Shown here: one piece after another, positions 21,301 through 33,219 of the stretch
How the letters are laid out: the number at the start of each line of letters is the position of its first letter
How positions within the stretch are numbered: the first letter of the stretch is position 1
Origin: Physella acuta
Taxonomy: Eukaryota > Mollusca > Gastropoda > Physidae
Length of the DNA stretch: 64,000 nt
Direction of reading: 5' to 3'
Assembly (NCBI RefSeq): GCF_028476545.1
Contig: NW_026732595.1
Span: 62,001-126,000, forward strand
The notes under the pieces: model-generated
Seen by the model: only the letters and a program-made list of their open reading frames with translations
Told to the model about the DNA's origin: nothing
Database searches by the model: none
Made by a program: the position numbers and the translations under genes

Positions 21301-23495
21301 AACGGATACATTTACGTGAAGGTAAGGATATGGTATAATAAAACTTGCACACCGATAATTTAAGCAAGTTAACGCCATTTTTTTACTTCACATATTCTAT
21401 AAATAAAATGTGATCCTTTTGACCCACCGTCCCCTACATCACTTTAACAATTTCAAAAACTACCATCGCCTATATTATTTAACAAATGAAGCAACCACCG
21501 CATCTACCACACCATTGGTGACACCATCCACCATCCAACCTGCCCCGCAGCACAATGAAATTACAAAAAGTTTATCTGGAATTATTTTAATTTCATAGCC
21601 GTCCATACTGTCACAGAGTATATTTAAAATAATGACATGTATACCAAGAGTTCACTTTTGTCTGTGGGAAATATTTTAATTAAGGTCTAGAACTAAAGCG
21701 GTATGTTTAGCGGGCAGTGCGTCCCCAAAATTTACAATGTATTTAGATGTAGATTTAGCACAGAGAGAAATAGAACTGAGCCTGCTTTGTGCACAGTCGC
21801 GTGTTTCGAATCTAAAAATATGGAACATACATTTTATAATGTTATCAAAAACACAATCCCGCCCTGTGTAAAACACTATAGCAAATTTTATACCGTGTTT
21901 ATGTTACGAATAGACAGTAAATTGCCTCTATATGAATACACTGAATCTAAACATAATATGGGTACAAATGTGTGATTTTAGTGTTTGATTTAATATTAGT
22001 AATTCAATTGCAAACACTTAACATTAGAAGTTTGTTATCTAAATGTAGTCACAAGTCTATAACATAAACGGTCACAGGATTCATGTTTTACAATACAAAA
22101 ATCCAATCCGCATCATAACAATCTAAAGTGCAGATGATCAAAGATGATCAATCGTACACCATATTCAACGAGTGCTTTGACTCTTTGTTCGACTTTAAAA
22201 GCTGTCCCCTTATTCCTTTCCTAAAATGCATTATAAATATAATTAGGGATTCGAAATGTTTTAGTTTGTAGCTATCAGAGTGTACGACCCTAACTGCGAC
22301 GGACTTTAAACAAATCTTACTGTCCATATTTTAGTAAAAAACCACCGAATATTTAACACACTTCTGATTGTGTTAAAATTACGTATCAAGTTGATAAAAT
22401 AGTGTTTCAAATTATTTTTAATGGAATTCTAAATAAATAATATTTATTTTATATTTTTTTTAGAAATAATCTTTAATTAAGGCTTTATATAAATAATCTC
22501 AATACAAAACTAAAAATGTATAGTTGTATATGAAAAATAATCGAAAATTAATATTTTATGTTTTTATCCCTATACATAAGTAATGAAAAAAAAGCAATTG
22601 TTTTAGATGTAAATAAATTGTAAAGTTCAATATTGAACCTACACTATCGCGGTAACATTTGAGATGGCATACGATGAGCTGAATTCTATAAAGGGGAGTT
22701 GAAATATTTTAGAGAATTTTCCACCGTCTTATTAAAACACAAGTGACCAAAAACAAAATAACTCGATAAATTTTTAAATCACTTTTGTACATATGAGACG
22801 TTTTTGGGTGATTTTTGGTTTACATAACTGAACTACAATTTTTAAACAAAGTCGAAACAGTTACGATAATAAAAATAGAAATTTGTGGAGAAAGTGTGCG
22901 GAGAGTTTTTGCTTTCGATTCAGTTTTAATCCTAACACCGACAATTGTAACTCACACTATTCTAAAAGGTTAAAAATTGAAATATTTAGCGGAAGAGTGC
23001 AGCACAAAAATAATGTGGTCTTGATTAAACTGCTAATCAAAAGTTGCAATTTAAAGGGGAGTCAGCCAAATAAATGTCGAGGTAGATGTCGGTTGTTCCA
23101 AAGTAAGCAGAAGAATACCCGCAAGTTGAAAACACAGTTGTTACATTCTCTGTATTTGTTCATTTATACTATAAAATCTGAAATATAAAAGTTCTAGTTT
23201 TGTAGTATTAATTTTAATGTTGCTGTTGTTTTAATAAGGCTACTCCTAATGACAAAATCGGGGTCGGGTTGATCGGATCGGTAAAGCTCATGATTGCTAA
23301 ACTCAAAAGTCTGAAGTTTAAACCCCCGTGGCGGAAGAGGCTCGAAAGATGGGTAAAGCAACCTATCTAGGAGAGACAACTCTAAAATCAAACAACTGCT
23401 GCCTTGTAGTTTGTAGGTTGGACAAAAGCTATCGAAGCAAATCCAGAAAAAGAAAAAAGCAGGCTGAAATCGGAGTCAACGGCCTAAATGGCACA
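21301..23495. other. AT-rich non-coding stretch, no gene recognised
   Basis: The longest frames (21703-21975 and 22883-23188) have no recognisable domain and no splice or initiation context that separates them from chance. Base composition matches surrounding intergenic DNA. I see no repeats with clear ends. Confidence 0.45.
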
Positions 23496-23503
23496 TACCA
23501 AGT

Positions 23504-23863
23504 CAGTGGCGTAGCGAGGTCGGGTGTCACCCGGTGCGGCACTTAATGGTGTCACCCCCCCAGAGGCATAGAGACCCTTCCCAGGGACAAACTTTCAAAT
23601 TTTCGATTTGCCCCCCCCCCTCGAGTTTTCGATTTGCACCCGCCCCCTCAAACTTTCTATTTGCACCCCCCCCCCTCAAACTTTCGATTTGCACCCCCCC
23701 TCGAGTTTTCGATTTGCACCCCCCCCCCTCAAACTTTCGATTTGCACCCCCCCCTCGAGTTTTTCTCTATATATTTTGCTATTTTTTGCCTTGGTGTCAC
23801 CCCCCTAAATGGTGTCACCCGGTGCGGTCCGCACCCCCCGCCCCCCCCCTCGCTACGCCCCTG
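23504..23863. mobile_element. hAT MITE with a second hAT MITE fragment inside, intact 8-bp target duplication
   Basis: The outer ends are CAGTGGCGTAGCGAGG and CCTCGCTACGCCCCTG, flanked by perfect TACCAAGT direct repeats at 23496-23503 and 23864-23871. Subterminal GGTGTCACCCGGTGCGG blocks are present on both sides. At 23561 a second end begins (CAGAGGCATAGAGACCCTTC). It leads into C-rich units with TCGATTTGCACCCC and ACTTTCGATTTGCACC, the reverse complement of the interior of the element at 5022-5324. The nested copy has lost its other end. Confidence 0.88.
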
Positions 23864-24117
23864 TACCAAGTTGACATGTAATATTTAATTGTTTTGGAAG
23901 AAATCCCTTCCAACATTACAATTAAGAAGAAGACGAAATGGACAATAATACTTTTTTTTCTCCCATTTCAAATATCAACATTATCTTTCCTTATCGGTGC
24001 ACAGAACACCCTGGGACCGTAACTGTAATTTGTTTCGAATTTCTGCCATCTCATGTGCGCCTGTAATGATGAGCAAACCTGGCAAAAAACCAGTGCTGTT
24101 ATAGCATGTTTTTTGGA

Positions 24118-24400
24118 AAGGCGTGGACTAGTGGTAGAGAGCTAGACTGCTATCCCGAGAGTCTCGAGTTCGAATCCGGTTTTAAATCAGTGAACCTCCC
24201 TGAGTCCACCCAGCTCTAACATTAGGGAAACAAAGGCGGCTGGGCAAAGTGCTGACCACACTATCCCTTCATATGCCGAGGTCTATGAATCAGGTGAACT
24301 CTACCTCATCTGCCACATGTGTCTTGTGCACGAACGGGATTAAAAAGCAGATAGCATGCTTCAGCTAGCCCCGTGCTACCCATGTCGAGTGCACATCTAC
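24118..24400 (+). mobile_element. tRNA-derived SINE, copy 2 (longer body)
   Basis: A box (GGACTAGTGGTAGAGAGC) and B box (GAGTTCGAATCCGG at about 24166-24179), then CCTGAGTCCACCCAGCTCTA as in the copy at 19616. The body continues with TGACCACACTATCCCTTCAT, which is shared with the minus-strand copy in WDR3 intron 5. The 3' boundary is uncertain. Confidence 0.7.
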
Positions 24401-24714
24401 TGATGTCAGACAGAGGCGCACCTGTAATGAAAGACGTGTAGCGGTCGCTGGCTAGAGGTGCTTGTGTCGGCGTGTTTTATTGGACCTCGTGCTCACCAGG
24501 AAGTCTAGAGCTCACAGCATGACGTCAGACGACTCCTTTCATGCCGCGCCATCTAGCATCGTCTGCTGTTAGGTCAGGCTGATGTTACTAAAGCGGATGT
24601 GGAAACAGACTGGTCTCAGTACTGGAGAATTTCCAAATAAAGGTGTCTTTACACTACGTTAGATACATCAGCCTTTCTTCTGTGCGTTATTAAAGGCCAC
24701 TTGATCTCAAGCCA

Positions 24715-24850
24715 TAGCCATCAGACGTCAAGTCAAAGTAGTTGGCCATCAGACGTCAAGTAAAAATACATGGCCATCAGACGTCAAGTCAAAGTAGTTG
24801 GCCATCAGACGTCAAGTAAAAATACATGGCCATCAGACGTCAAGTCAAAA
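24715..24850. repeat. ~28-bp minisatellite (GGCCATCAGACGTCAAGT unit)
   Basis: Five units of GCCATCAGACGTCAAGT with alternating tails (CAAAGTAGTTG and AAAAATACATG), forming a 56-bp dimer period. ACGTCA is present in every unit. Confidence 0.88.
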
Positions 24851-25110
24851 TAGGTCTAAATGGTCTTCTTAAAAAAATTCTAGACCTGATCAAATCAAAC
24901 CCCAGCGATTGTTTTCTTTCAAACAACAAGACGACAAGATGATATCGATATTAAAGGCTGGTGTTATTAAAGGCTATAGTTAGGATGAATGATAGGCCCA
25001 AGGGATGAGGAATCTTCCATAAATGACGTCATTCCGCGATTGGCTTTGGCCACCCACATGTTACATCTTTCCTTTTGTGCCTGGTTGATGTTGTTGTGGA
25101 GATTTCACGT

Positions 25111-26153
25111 TGTTTGTTTGTTTGTTTGTTTGTTTGTTTGTTTGTTTGTTTGTTCGTTTGTTCGTTTGTTCGTTTGTTCGTTTGTTCGTTTGTTCGTTTG
25201 TTCGTTTGTTCGTTTGTTCGTTTGTTCGTTTGTTCGTTTGTTCGTTTGTTCGTTTGTTCGTTTGTTCGTTTGTTCGTTTGTTCGTTTGTTCGTTTGTTCG
25301 TTTGTTCGTTTGTTCGTTTGTTCGTTTGTTCGTTTGTTCGTTTGTTCGTTTGTTCGTTTGTTCGTTTGTTCGTTTGTTCGTTTGTTCGTTTGTTCGTTTG
25401 TTCGTTTGTTCGTTTGTTCGTTTGTTCGTTTGTTCGTTTGTTCGTTTGTTCGTTTGTTCGTTTGTTCGTTTGTTCGTTTGTTCGTTTGTTCGTTTGTTCG
25501 TTTGTTCGTTTGTTCGTTTGTTCGTTTGTTCGTTTGTTCGTTTGTTCGTTTGTTCGTTTGTTCGTTTGTTCGTTTGTTCGTTTGTTCGTTTGTTCGTTTG
25601 TTCGTTTGTTCGTTTGTTCGTTTGTTCGTTTGTTCGTTTGTTCGTTTGTTCGTTTGTTCGTTTGTTCGTTTGTTCGTTTGTTCGTTTGTTCGTTTGTTCG
25701 TTTGTTCGTTTGTTCGTTTGTTCGTTTGTTCGTTTGTTCGTTTGTTCGTTTGTTCGTTTGTTCGTTTGTTCGTTTGTTCGTTTGTTCGTTTGTTCGTTTG
25801 TTCGTTTGTTCGTTTGTTCGTTTGTTCGTTTGTTCGTTTGTTCGTTTGTTCGTTTGTTCGTTTGTTCGTTTGTTCGTTTGTTCGTTTGTTCGTTTGTTCG
25901 TTTGTTCGTTTGTTCGTTTGTTCGTTTGTTCGTTTGTTCGTTTGTTCGTTTGTTCGTTTGTTCGTTTGTTCGTTTGTTCGTTTGTTCGTTTGTTCGTTTG
26001 TTCGTTTGTTCGTTTGTTCGTTTGTTCGTTTGTTCGTTTGTTCGTTTGTTCGTTTGTTCGTTTGTTCGTTTGTTCGTTTGTTCGTTTGTTCGTTTGTTTG
26101 TTTGTTTGTTTGTTTGTGTGTGTGTGTGCTTGTTTGTTTGTTTGTTTGTTATT
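25111..26153. repeat. Giant octanucleotide microsatellite (TTCGTTTG)118 flanked by (TTTG)n
   Basis: Between 25153 and 26096 the 8-bp unit TTCGTTTG repeats 118 times with no visible substitution or phase change (first C at 25155, last at 26091, spacing exactly divisible by eight). TTTG tetranucleotide runs flank both sides, with a short (TG)n insert at about 26117-26128. All three plus frames stay open (FVCSFVRL repeats); this is a property of the array and not a gene. The octamer looks like a TTTG dimer with one T-to-C change that was then expanded. Confidence 0.97.
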
Positions 26154-26330
26154 AGTTGCTGATGTGGCGGAGTTAGTGTCGCGATGAGATGGGGGCCGAC
26201 AAATAAATTACATCGCCCCAGCTAAAACAAGGCGCTGCTGTAAACGATGGTAGGACGATGTCACTAACTGTACAGATTAGCTACAGCGGTAGTTGTAGTT
26301 TGAGACGGAAAAAAATTGCGGTGCGCTACC

Positions 26331-27298
26331 TTTTTACTTGCTCGTATACAGAGTACAGAGGAAGAATTGTAATCTAGCTGAATAATTAACATAAATGTTG
26401 ACAGTTTTCACCGTTTTACGCCTCCTTACTTTATCATATACGGAACACAAAGGATGCATTGTAATCGGGCTAGAAATCGTAATAGAAATTTTGACAAACT
26501 TTGACGTTTTGACGTTCAGGAACGGAAAAACTTGGTTTTGCAAATGTGTCCGTGTCTGTGTGTGTCTGTAAACACATCTTGAGTACCGTCTGTAAGTAGA
26601 TTAAATTTCATACATAAGTATTATATCAAATTTGTAGTGATGCATAGTCTACTTCCGGTTTCTGAAAAGCCATTAACCAGAGCGCCGTTTTAATTAGGTA
26701 GTCGAAGTTTCATATACAGACCTACGTATTAAATTGTGTGTGCAGTATTCTATCAACTTTTTAACTATTTCCGGTAAACGGATGTGGTACTTTATCCAGT
26801 ACTTGAGTATTGTTTCAGTTTGGTAGAAGAAATTTCATATATAAGAACAGAATTTTATACTTGGTGCGGAGCCCCCCCCCCCCCCCCCTTAAGAAAGTCT
26901 ACTGCCCCCCCCCCCCCCGAACGAGATGGAATTTATATAGTAAACATATACTTTTATTAGTGTCCGCCCCCCCCCCCCCGAAGATATCAAGTGCCCCTCG
27001 TAGAAAAAAAGTCTGGAAGAAACACCGGTGACCTCCGATACCCGAAAGTGGTATTTTACTCTATTTCCGGCTTCTACTTCTAAAATACAGATAACGTATG
27101 TACCTTTTCATTCACGTGAACGAAGTTATATACAAAGGTATCAGATCTTATTATCTTGAATATATCACAATGACAACGGACTGTGAATGTGACTATTAGA
27201 TTTTTAATTAATTTTTAAAACTAATCAATGTTTCCTTTATAAAGTACTAATCTTACTATTATTGTATGTGTTTATTTGGTGCACAATTCTTTTTTAAG
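26331..27298. repeat. Unclassified interspersed repeat, copy 2, with C-tract insertions
   Basis: Shares landmarks in order with 18592-19103: TTTTTACTTGCTCGTATAC, TGTAATCG, a GTGTCTGTGTGTGTCTG tract, AACACATCTTGAGTACCG, AAATTTCATACATAAGTATT and an end near TTGGTGCACAATTCTTTTTTA. A second start-like block at about 26408-26470 implies a partial tandem copy. Three long C runs (about 26871-26888, 26906-26918, 26967-26978) interrupt it. Confidence 0.55.
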
Positions 27299-27856
27299 GG
27301 GAAGGCTCCGGTAAAAAAAAAAAAAAAAAACTTTTTTAATACTCGTTTGAAAACAGTTATTTCTTTACAGTTTGATTAAGATACACCTGCATATGCATTT
27401 CCACTAAAAAAAATTCGTGGAAAAAGCTTGGTAACTATGACAACGGCGGCCATCTTGAAAAAATAACCCTTTCGTAGGTTTTCCACCATCCATAAAATAG
27501 TATATTTTAAGCACAATAAACAATCAATTCATAATCCTCTTCCATATTTTGGGGCACTCAGCTAAACATTTTAAGTGCATATCTTCAAACTAATTTTTTA
27601 TGAATTTTCAAATAGTGGGTCCATTAAAAACACAAGTTTTAATGCCCCAAAAAATCCCCACATATAAGTGTTTTGAACGGACCCAAATTTTGAAAATTCA
27701 TAATAAATTATTCAAATGAAGGTAATTAGAAATAAAGAAATACAAAAATAGTATTTTTACCATGATAGTCTTATTAAATTATTTTACAGTTTTGTTGAGA
27801 ATTTTTTATTACAATAGAAACAGAAATTAATAGGAAATATTAATGATATGTAAATA
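27299..27856. other. AT-rich spacer, no gene recognised
   Basis: An 18-base A run sits at about 27313-27330, followed by AT-rich DNA. GGCGGCCATCTTGAAAAAAT is present near 27446. No end structures or exons were recognised. Confidence 0.4.
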
Positions 27857-29180
27857 ATTTTTTTAAAATGAAAAATGGAGATAGTTTATTACAAGACAAG
27901 CACTTGCAACAATTTGATATGTCTCTTGCATCACAATCAAACCAGCTGGACCAAGGTGCAGCAAAGTAAAAAGTTAACAATGCACAAACGGGCACTTTCT
28001 TTGTGGTGTGTATATTTTCAATGCAAAATAAAGCTGTACACATTGGATTTGTGCCAGCTTTGAGGTTAGCCCCTGGCACAAAATAATCATGTGTCCTTTA
28101 CACATTATCAACTATGAACGCTTCATCAAAGTTCTCAACAAGCTCTGGGACATCATCATCAACATCTGCTGTTGTTTGCTTATTGCTGTCAGCAGCACTA
28201 GCTACAGTTGATGCTATTTTTAGCGCAATTTCCATACGGACAATTGCGATTATTAACTCGTCATTTCTGTATGTGTGTCCGATATATGGATGTGTGTCCG
28301 CAGCTTTAAGTCGTATCTCCTCCTCAACGAAGCAATATCGAGGACTAGTTCCAAAAGCAAATATGTTAAGCACGTTCCGAGGATGAACATTGGCCAAAAA
28401 AATTCCCGGAATTCCTTCCTGGATTTCCCGGTAAAGCCAAAAAAACTCGAACAAATGCAGTTTTTGCTCCATATCTCGGCAACCAGACCACTTAGTGACT
28501 TGAAACATTTACCAATCGATTCCTGCCATAATTTAGAACAATATTGCCGAAGAAAGTTTTCAAAAATATCCTTTCGTTCGGTCACAAAAATTTTTTTTTT
28601 AATTATTTAAACTGAGCATCTTGTAGGCCTAGGATGACATTTTAAACCGAGCATCGTGTAGGCCTACTCGTTAAAATAAAACTATTTCCGTTGATATTTT
28701 CTATTACCCCCTACACGTCCGCATATTTTTTTAAATCTCGTCAATAAATATTTTTTCAATTTTTTTTTTTAATTATTAAAACTACTTGTGTTGCATTATT
28801 TATTTGCTGAATATATAATTTATCTCGATTTAAAATTGTTATGGATAACATAAGGAAATTGCGCTTAAATTGTCACTAGACTTTTTATTAACTTGTTTTC
28901 AAGTTGTTCCAACTCTCTGCTCCAAGTTGATTCAAGATACCAGGAAGCATCTCTGCTATTTGTTTGTTCTCTGCATGACCAGTAATTGCAAAGGTATTTG
29001 CAGTCAAAAAAGCTTGAACTTTAGGGTTATTAAAATGAAGTCCTTACAGACAACTTTTTCAGAGAGAGCTGTATTTTCTTATCATCTGTATTAGCAGTGC
29101 GATGAATAACCTTCTTCTGTCTTCTGGCTGAACCCTTCCTACCACGAACATTGATTTCTCTGGATTCATTGTTAGTACCT
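27857..29180 (-). pseudogene. BTF3: Decayed BTF3 (NAC-beta) retrocopy, split by a transposon
   Basis: BTF3 is the beta subunit of the nascent-polypeptide-associated complex at the ribosome exit. Reading leftward from the ATG at 29169, MNPEK is followed in another frame by [20 protein letters not shown] and [14 protein letters not shown]. An internal loss follows, then [20 protein letters not shown] and [20 protein letters not shown]. After the insert at 28223-28864 comes the C-terminal DVDDDVPELVENFDEA, with a stop at 28098-28100. A 3' UTR-like stretch ends in AATAAA (27885-27890) and an A-rich tail near 27857. There are no introns, the frame shifts, and the middle (VNNIPGIEEVNMF region) is missing, so this is a non-functional processed copy. 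I found no clear target duplication. Confidence 0.85.
28223..28864. mobile_element. TIR element inside the BTF3 retrocopy, TTA duplication (PIF/Harbinger-like)
   Basis: A 642-bp insert begins GCGCAATTTCC and ends GGAAATTGCGC (perfect 11-bp inverted ends). It is flanked by the 3-bp direct repeat TTA at 28220-28222 and 28865-28867. It interrupts BTF3-like sequence exactly between the LNQLGAE block and the acidic C-terminus. A TTA or TAA duplication is the hallmark of PIF/Harbinger. Open frames inside (minus 28253-28585 and 28098-28508) resemble no transposase I know, so it is probably non-autonomous. The class rests on the duplication only. Confidence 0.6.
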
Positions 29181-32100
29181 TAAATTGTGTGGGAATATTT
29201 CCCACGAGGTGTACAATTTTTTTTTATGATGGCCGCTGTTATTATCCATACGATATTTAAAAAAAAAATTTTTTTGAATTATATGAAGTGAGTAGATATA
29301 TAGAATGTAATCAAAGACAAATTGAAATAATATTTGTTAAAGCCAGTTTTTTAATATTTTGTAAAAGATTTTAAAAACTTGTTTATAATAATGTAAAAAG
29401 TATATATATAATACGTTTAAAAATATTTTAGAAAACGTTTTGCTTTAAAATGTGCACTAAATTATATACTGTATTATAACTCTAGAATCATATGTACTGT
29501 TCAAAAGGTTTGACTTGTGTTTGTCAGATAGTTTTTTTTCTTAGTGAATGTTTAGGTTTTTATCTCCCTTTGTCTGGCTAATAGTGATACTTCCCCTTAA
29601 TATAAATAGAAGGGAAGCAACTCTACATTTTGTGTTTTCCGTCCTATATATCATAGATTGATATGTAAATGTACGAACCCTGTAATTCTGCTAGACCTAG
29701 GTTTTGATGCATCCGAAATAAGCGAAAAATGTATTTCCTTTTTATTATCTCAATTTACAAAAAACGTTTTTTTTACATATGCCATAATTTAAGCAATATT
29801 TCTAGACAAAATTGCCAATTTATTTAGTTGTTACACCATAATTTATATTTTTAAAAGAGAACATAATGTGTAGTTTATCTGGTTTCTTGAATTTCTTTGT
29901 TGTTTTTTTTTTTAAAGTAAGTCAATGTAATAATGGTTACTCGCGATAATTTAATAGGTACATGTCGATGCAAAGTCCTATGACAGTAATGTGATTTTCA
30001 AAATTATTTAACACATTTATCTCACAAAAGCAGATCACAGCGTCAACAACAAAAAACTCAACTAAAAGCATTCGAGCGATTTTCCTGATGAAATGACAGT
30101 GACATTGATTACACAACTTGTGCCGTCACGTTGCTTTAAACATCAGTTGTAATCTCGACAACTTTACTGTTAACTTTAAATTGAAATATCAATAGTTATG
30201 GTGTTTGTTTGCGTTTTTTTTTTAAATGTTTGATTTTGGAAGAATCACATCGGCGGGCCGCTGGTTCTAAGGCTACTAACCCCTTCACTATAATACGGGG
30301 GGGGGGGGGGGCATGTAAAATTGGCCAGATGAATACCACTTGTTTTTCTATAATCACTGGAGTTTAATAAAATGCTGTTGATTGTAGGAATACTTTTTAA
30401 AATTTTTATTTAGGTGCCCCATCAACGGCATTGCGGAACATTAACACATAATGACACTGATAGTCCCTTACTGGTCAATTGAACCGTTAGCCGTTTTTTT
30501 TTTTATTCCCAGAAAATATGTTTTTGTCGTTTGACTCGGATGCCGTCGAACTTACGGGGATTGAAATCCATGAAAAATGACTATGTGTGTAAGAATCGCC
30601 TATAATTTTTTTTAAGTTATGGTCATGATTGTTTGGTTGTTTTTTTTCTGTTTTTATTTTCCTGTGTGTTTATTTCAACTTGATATCCAAACAATTATCA
30701 ACAATTACAAAACTTGTCCTAAAATAATTTTCACTGTATTACTTCCCCTCTCTAATTTTTCCGTGGTATTTGCAAGAACAGTATTGGAGACATTCCCTTC
30801 GATTTTAAGACACCACAATAAAGTGTGTACTCTTTAAAATATTACAACTAAAATACAACTTTCGGAGGAGGTTTTTTTTACACGAATTTTTTTTTAAAAA
30901 ATCATTCCTCGTACTCAATGCGATCTTTATCCGTCATTAGTCAAAAACATGCGATAGAAATTTCATCCACTTCTACCCAACACGTTTGTTTCAAACTTGA
31001 CATCTATGTCAAGACCAGACGACAATGCACGGTGACATACGATTGTACTTCATTTCTTTTTTTTTTTTTAATATTAAAAATTTAAATAGCTATAAAAAAG
31101 TAGGTAGTGACAATAAGGGGGTGACAACTCAAAATCATTGAATGTATTGTCAAAATAGTGTTTTATCTAACAAAATGGTGTTTTAACTAGCAAAATGGTG
31201 TTTTAACTAGCAAAATTGTGTTTTATTTAACAAAATAGTGTTTTATCCAACAAAATCAACTAGCAGAATAGTAGGGGGACAGGATGACACTAAACTGAAC
31301 TGAAAAGGCCTAATTGTCGGAGGGGGATGGTGCCGCCGTTACCGTACCGATTGACACCCGGCATCGTAATCGCCCTGCAACACACATTCGGTACGTTAAT
31401 TTGATGTGCAAGTGTTTTTAGTCGTGCTTTTTAATATGCTATTCGTGGTAACTAAAAAAACATGTAAAAAGTTCTACAATAACAGGCTTATAAATTCAAT
31501 AAAAAAAAAAAAATAAAATGTTGTTTATATTTTATATTTAATACACAATTGTTTATATAAATATAAATATAAATATAAATATAAATAGAAGCATGTGGTC
31601 CTGCTTATGAAAAGACCTTTGCTAAACTTTTATGAGCGACCCACCTTCTCTCGCTTGATTTGCCCGGCTTAAATTGAATACTTAATAGGTCACTATTTTT
31701 CAGACCTTGTAAAATTCTGACCAGTAGCTCTTTCAAAAAGTTGTTGTGACAAAACTTTTAATATATACTGAAATATAAGCCGTTTAAAAAAAGCCTTGGC
31801 GTTTTTAAAAGTACCGAAAAATTCAAAGTGGCAACGGTTTTTAATCGTCTCTTGGGGGGGAGGGCAATTTTTTTCCATCATTATATATATATATATATAT
31901 ATATATCTACTAGCTGTATGTCATTGCCTCGCTATGATGTAAAATAAATTGAAAGTAGCACTCTGAAGAAATAAGGGGGAAAAAACACAATCTCACAATA
32001 AAACCAAAAACAATGAACGCAACACAATCTGGTTTGTAATTCTTATAAAAAAAGCAATCTAACAATGATTCCTAGAATATTAATTAAGACAAGCGAACTA

Positions 32101-33219
32101 GTGGAAATAATCATTCTCTTAATATAAATATGTATAACTTCATTTACTACTGTGTACTGTCCGGTCACTTTAGGTAATTAACCTACCCAGGAGTGACATT
32201 AATGTCGCTCTACACAATTAAGGCCTGTCCCGTTTTAGGTGGTGAGGTGGGGGGGGGGGGGCAACTCAGAGTGGACATAGGTTTTAGATGACTTTTCTAA
32301 ACATACATATACAATTATACATATATACTGATTCAGAAAAAGATTTAAATAAGTAACAGTGGTATTATGACAGTAAAATTTTTTTTACAGAGGGGTCCAT
32401 GGGGGGTTGTCATGGGGGGGTTGTAACACCCCCCCCCCCCCCCCCGCGCCTACGCCACTATTTCCATGACAGCCAAAATTGTTTTCAACCCCTATTTTTT
32501 CGGTTTAATTCTTACTTTCATGTGCCAAACACGGTAAAAGTATCCAACAGTTTTAGATCTTAAATTGTAAAAAAAAATAGAAAGGAAATGAGCATATCCC
32601 CGAGACTGATTAAGATTTAGACATTAAATTTAAATCTACATTAATTTATTTTGCATCGTGAGTTTAAAAAAAAATAGATGACTGAAGTTTGAAGCCATTT
32701 AGAAATCAGAATTTAGGCTAGTTCTAGAATCTAAATTTATTTTTCAGGGAGAGGAAAGAATAAGCATAGGTCACTTAGAGGAATTGAACGAATTTCTAAA
32801 AAAATTATGGGCAGCTAAAAATACATTTTAAAAATTACTTTTAATAGAATAACTAATCTAGAGGACAATTTAACTAATTATTTTAAAAACTTTAAAAATA
32901 AATCACAAATTATTCGTGACAATTAATGGGTAGACTTTTTAAGATTTTATCTTATTAAAAAGAAGAAGCGGAAAGAGAAACCGGAAACAGTTACAACACA
33001 TGTTTATGTTTCACTTTTCCTTGTGTGCCCATCAATATTATTAGATTAGATGCACAAACTTTATTGATTTCAAAATATTAACAATATCCGTACGTAAATA
33101 ATAACAACAATATACACATAACACATATTAAAACTATTCAGTTAGCGTTGCTTTAAAACTTTTATACTTGAGCACTTAAGTTAGTGAAGCAAAGCGCGAG
33201 AGCGAGTGAGTGTACTGTG
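29181..33219. other. Long AT-rich intergenic stretch with small simple repeats
   Basis: No exon recognised. Contents seen: an A/T-rich region to 30.2 kb, a G run at about 30297-30311, and a patch of five ~26-bp units (GTGTTTTA(A/T)CTA(G/A)CAAAAT) at about 31155-31265. There are also a (TATAAA)n patch near 31555-31587 and an (AT)n tract at about 31884-31906. A hAT-end-like fragment near 32395-32462 (C tract followed by GCGCCTACGCCACTA) has no matching left end. The motif GATCTAGATCTA occurs repeatedly further right. Confidence 0.45.

Noticed and set aside
22883-23188. 101-codon plus-strand frame as a small secreted protein gene
   Set aside because: No signal peptide, no recognisable family and no splice or promoter support in an AT-rich stretch.
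19616-24400. Two loci with A and B boxes as tRNA genes
   Set aside because: The acceptor stems do not close, no terminator follows the tRNA-like part, and both share a SINE body.
24989-26187. Three overlapping 350-388-codon plus-strand frames rich in F, V, C, L, S, R
   Set aside because: They are translations of a pure 8-bp repeat in all three frames. There is no domain or codon bias, and the flanking residues are unrelated between frames.
32395-32462. C tract plus GCGCCTACGCCACTA as a complete hAT element
   Set aside because: Only a right-end-like sequence is present; no inverted left end or 8-bp duplication was found.
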